The position numbers were made by a program, and so were the translations under genes. From Candidatus Heimdallarchaeota archaeon (GTDB taxonomy: Archaea > Asgardarchaeota > Heimdallarchaeia > Heimdallarchaeales > Heimdallarchaeaceae): DNA of 64,000 nt. The DNA lies in NCBI GenBank assembly GCA_021399345.1, contig JAAFKI010000051.1:1-64000 (forward strand), read 5' to 3'. This document shows positions 60,975 to 64,000 of this stretch, one piece after another. The notes beneath the pieces are model-generated. The model searched no databases. It saw only the letters and a list, made by a program, of their open reading frames with translations, and was not told the DNA's origin. Numbering within the stretch: the stretch's first letter is position 1; every line of letters begins with the position of its first letter.

Positions 60975-61552
60975 TATCTCACCCTTTTGTTCAATTCTTC
61001 AAGAAGACTTAATGAATGTTCTCTAAAAGATTCAAGAGCATTATTATTTGGAATCACATAATTTGAGAAAGCGATAGTCTCTCCTAATCCAAGTTTTAAT
61101 TCATCTTCATCTCTCAACCGAAAATCTTTTTCAGTTTGGGGAGCATCTTTCCGCCCTCTCAATTTAAGTCGATCATATCTTAGTCTTGGATCTACATGTA
61201 TCGCAACAATCAGAAAATCATTATTAAGATGATTCTTGAAATGTGTAACTTCAGCTTGACTTCTGATTCCATCAATGATAATCATGAGAATACCTTGTTG
61301 TTTCAATTTCTCTATTGTTTCACAAGTAAGATGGGCTACAGCTGTCTCACCAAAATCTTCTCTTAGCTTGATCATGTATTTTCTGCTCATCTCAGGGGTA
61401 GGTTCGAATCCTTCCTCAATGACTTTTGTTCTGACTACATCACCCATTACAACAGTTTGATAACCCAGTTTTTCAGCGAATCTAGCGAATTCACTCTTAC
61501 CAGAACCAGGCATTCCAGTAACTCCAATGATTGTTGCTTTGGGTTTAGTCAT
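60974..61552 (-). CDS. UPF0200 P-loop nucleotide kinase-like protein
   Basis: GVTGMPGSGKSEFARFAEKLGY, IDGIRSQAEV. Confidence 0.88.
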   Translation of the reverse strand: MTKPKATIIGVTGMPGSGKSEFARFAEKLGYQTVVMGDVVRTKVIEEGFEPTPEMSRKYMIKLREDFGETAVAHLTCETIEKLKQQGILMIIIDGIRSQAEVTHFKNHLNNDFLIVAIHVDPRLRYDRLKLRGRKDAPQTEKDFRLRDEDELKLGLGETIAFSNYVIPNNNALESFREHSLSLLEELNKRVR

Positions 61553-61656
61553 TTAGTTCATTGTGAGAATAATTAAGGTAATTAAAAATGTTGTTAAAGC
61601 AAATTGATTGTAACCTCGTCAAAATTTATAAAATGATAGAAAATTGTTATTTGAAA

Positions 61657-62223
61657 ATGGTACGTGCATTCATATCTATCAACTTTGAAGATGAAAATGT
61701 CTTGAAAGGAGTACAAGAAATTCAGGATCAAATCAAGAATTCAGGTGCAAATGTAAGACTAGTAAATCCTGAGATCTTGCATATTACCATGGAATTTCTA
61801 GGTGAGATATCGGAAGAACAAGTAACCATCTTATCAGAGATGCTTTCAGAAATAGAATTTGAAAGCCTGAAACTTCAAGTAAAAGGACCTGGTGTTTTAC
61901 CAAATGAGAAACATATCAGGGTTGTTTATTGCGAAATAAACGGAGAGATTGAAAAACTGAAGGAAATTCAAAAGGAAATCAGAAATAAATTAAGAACTAA
62001 GGGTTTCAAAGTTGATTCTAGACCTTTTAAACCTCATTTAACAATAGGAAGAGTGAAATCGCCCAAAAATAAGGACGAATTGATTAAGGTTATAAATAAC
62101 CTTTCAGAATATAGCTGCGGAGTTCAAGAAATTAGTTCAGTACAACTCAAAAAATCTATATTAAAAACAGAGGGACCAGAATATTCAGTACTCTATAAAG
62201 TAGAAGCATTAGATAAAAGGTGA
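61657..62223 (+). CDS. thpR: RNA 2',3'-cyclic phosphodiesterase (2H, ThpR)
   Basis: Two HxTx motifs: LHITMEFLG and PHLTIGRV. Confidence 0.92.
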   Translation: MVRAFISINFEDENVLKGVQEIQDQIKNSGANVRLVNPEILHITMEFLGEISEEQVTILSEMLSEIEFESLKLQVKGPGVLPNEKHIRVVYCEINGEIEKLKEIQKEIRNKLRTKGFKVDSRPFKPHLTIGRVKSPKNKDELIKVINNLSEYSCGVQEISSVQLKKSILKTEGPEYSVLYKVEALDKR

Positions 62224-62227
62224 TTTC

Positions 62228-63715
62228 ATGAGTAAAAAAGCCCCAAAGGATACTTCAAAAGTAATTGAAAAGAAAGTTTTGGAAGTAATTCAAGTCCAAT
62301 GGGAACAACATGAGAGGGTAAGAGAGATTCTTTCAATTCTCAGAGAAAAGATACAACAGGATTTAGGTTCTTTAGGGTATATTGGGAGAGTTGAAACTCA
62401 AGGTTCTTTTGTCAGAAAAACCTATCTAAGTGAAGATGAGACATTCGATCTAATGCTAATCCTGCAAAGAGCTGATAAACCAAAGATGCACCAAATTCTA
62501 GATGCTTTGGAAAAAAGATTGAAAAAAGATAGAATAAAAAAGGATCCAATAACAATCACAAAACATACAGGAAAAATCCCCTATCTTAGAATTGTTGCGG
62601 GTGATGAACTCATTAATCTCTTTGTAGGCTTTGAAGTAACACCAGGAGAAGAAACAAAATCCATTTTTGATTTAATCCCGATGCATTCTCAATACCTGAT
62701 TACGCATATGAAAGAAGAAGATAGAAATGAAGTTCTTCTACTGAAGAAATTTCTGAAGACCATAGGTGTTTACAGAAATGAAGTAGGTGCAATTGGTTTC
62801 AATGGATATCTTTGTGAATTACTCATTTTGTTTTATGGGACATTTGAGAAAACTATCGAAAACATTGGAAAATGGAGACCTAGAACGATTATTGATTTGA
62901 AGAAAAACTTTGAGAAGTCAGAAGATGTAGATCTTCTAACAAGTGAAATGTTATTGAAATATTATCCTTTATATGTACCAGATCCTCTAAATCCTAAGGA
63001 TAATGTTGCAGCTGATGTATCTGTTGATCAATTTACCTCATTGGTGGCTGCAGCTAATACATATAGGTTTGAACCAAAAATTAGTTTTTTTGAAGATTTA
63101 CTCTGTGAGATTCCATCATATTCTGACCTTATGCGAAAAATCATCTTTTCAGGTAGACAACTTGTAATTCTAGCTACTAAGCGAAATTTTCAGGAAACTG
63201 AAATTTGTTGGCAAAAAGCAATTTCAATGAAGAATGGCTTTCAGGTAGAATTATTTAACAATAACTATATTTTGGAAAGATCAAAAGCATTTGTCTCTGA
63301 TGAGTATTATGGCTTATTTTTGTCATTGCTGGATTTAAACCCACAGATTTCAATTAGAAAAGAAGGACCTTTAATTACATCAGAGGAGTCTCTTAAATTC
63401 CTTCAGCAATATACTAAGCACGTTGATGTTGTAGCTGGACCATTTATAGATAATGAGCGCTGGGTAATTCACTTTACAAAGAAAGGTCAGAATGTATTCG
63501 AATTTCTTGAAAGTTTGGTGAAGAAAAATACTTTCATGTTGAATGTTGATTCATTCCTTAAAATCGAAATTAAGGAAAAACTAAAGATTTTTGGGGCAGA
63601 TGAAAAGCTTGGTGAAATCTATGAAACTGATATTTCTTTAGCAGAAGATCTTTTTCTATTCATAGAAAGGAAACCTTTGTGGATATGTAATTTAGAACAA
63701 GCTGATCAAATATGA
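62228..63715 (+). CDS. cca: Archaeal class I CCA-adding enzyme family protein with altered active site
   Basis: GSFVRKTYLSEDETFDLMLIL, GFNGYLCELLILFYGTFE, DPLNPKDNVAADVS align with archaeal CCA enzymes; follows thpR. Confidence 0.88.
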   Translation: MSKKAPKDTSKVIEKKVLEVIQVQWEQHERVREILSILREKIQQDLGSLGYIGRVETQGSFVRKTYLSEDETFDLMLILQRADKPKMHQILDALEKRLKKDRIKKDPITITKHTGKIPYLRIVAGDELINLFVGFEVTPGEETKSIFDLIPMHSQYLITHMKEEDRNEVLLLKKFLKTIGVYRNEVGAIGFNGYLCELLILFYGTFEKTIENIGKWRPRTIIDLKKNFEKSEDVDLLTSEMLLKYYPLYVPDPLNPKDNVAADVSVDQFTSLVAAANTYRFEPKISFFEDLLCEIPSYSDLMRKIIFSGRQLVILATKRNFQETEICWQKAISMKNGFQVELFNNNYILERSKAFVSDEYYGLFLSLLDLNPQISIRKEGPLITSEESLKFLQQYTKHVDVVAGPFIDNERWVIHFTKKGQNVFEFLESLVKKNTFMLNVDSFLKIEIKEKLKIFGADEKLGEIYETDISLAEDLFLFIERKPLWICNLEQADQI

Positions 63716-63734
63716 AAAAAGAAGAAAGGAAAGA

Positions 63735-64000
63735 TTAGTTTTTTAATTTCCTTCTAACGAAAATGGGAATTACTAAAGCAACCAATAGTATCCAGAAAGT
63801 CGAAAAACTTGTTTTGACATAAACAGCTGGATTTTTGAGAGGATAAGGGTCAATTGTATTGAATGGACCATCTAAAGGATACTCAGCCCTCCTCCTCAGA
63901 TCATCCCAATAATTTCCTTCGAGTGTTGTTTTATCATACCAAGTTGTGTTAAATCCTTCATCAAAAGCTTGACTCTTCCCATTTTTGTTGTTTTTTATGA
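63735..64000 (-). CDS. C-terminus of NosD-like/beta-helix cell-surface protein with TM anchor, truncated by window edge
   Basis: Minus-strand open frame ending ...WYDKTTLEGNYWDDLRRRAEYPLDGPFNTIDPYPL...FWILLVALVIPIFVRRKLKN*. Confidence 0.6.
   Translation of the reverse strand, partial: IKNNKNGKSQAFDEGFNTTWYDKTTLEGNYWDDLRRRAEYPLDGPFNTIDPYPLKNPAVYVKTSFSTFWILLVALVIPIFVRRKLKN

Noticed and set aside
1-64000. CRISPR arrays, rRNA genes, IS transposases
   Set aside because: No regularly spaced direct repeats, rRNA signatures or transposase ORFs were seen on reading; absence was not tested computationally

Overview
AT-rich archaeal chromosomal segment, densely coded on both strands. Archaeal markers are LonB, the archaeal class I CCA enzyme family, Trm-G10/Trm11-like, UPF0200 and DUF54 proteins, type II MAP and archaeal family B polymerase. 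The lineage is uncertain; an Asgard-type genome is plausible but is inference only. Most of the window is housekeeping: pyrD/pyrK/pyrF with a GfcR-like PRTase regulator, an FixABCX-type ETF cluster, a MacB/FtsX ABC exporter, TldD/TldE, PolB, glpK, prs, rnz, thpR, cca and one tRNA-Gly(CCC) with genome-encoded CCA. The standout is 16.87-19.53 kb. A roughly 2.6 kb accessory segment there carries a multi-TM protein and a protein with eight tandem eukaryote-style C2H2 zinc fingers (TGEKP-type linkers). Those fingers are fused to a C-terminal domain with a PE-x(n)-DAK signature resembling PD-(D/E)XK nucleases, i.e. a candidate natural zinc-finger nuclease. The segment is bounded by intact fixX on one side and a degenerate duplicate of the fixX 3' end (about 86% identity over 88 bp) on the other, as if it inserted exactly at the 3' end of fixX. 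Further unusual points are several enzyme homologs with lost catalytic residues: an exonuclease-degenerate PolB, a CCA-enzyme homolog missing two of three catalytic carboxylates, and tandem class V aminotransferase paralogs without the PLP lysine. There is also an ABC ATPase with a ~390 aa novel N-terminal domain, a RING-like zinc protein, and three paralogous AmmeMemoRadiSam-type radical SAM enzymes.
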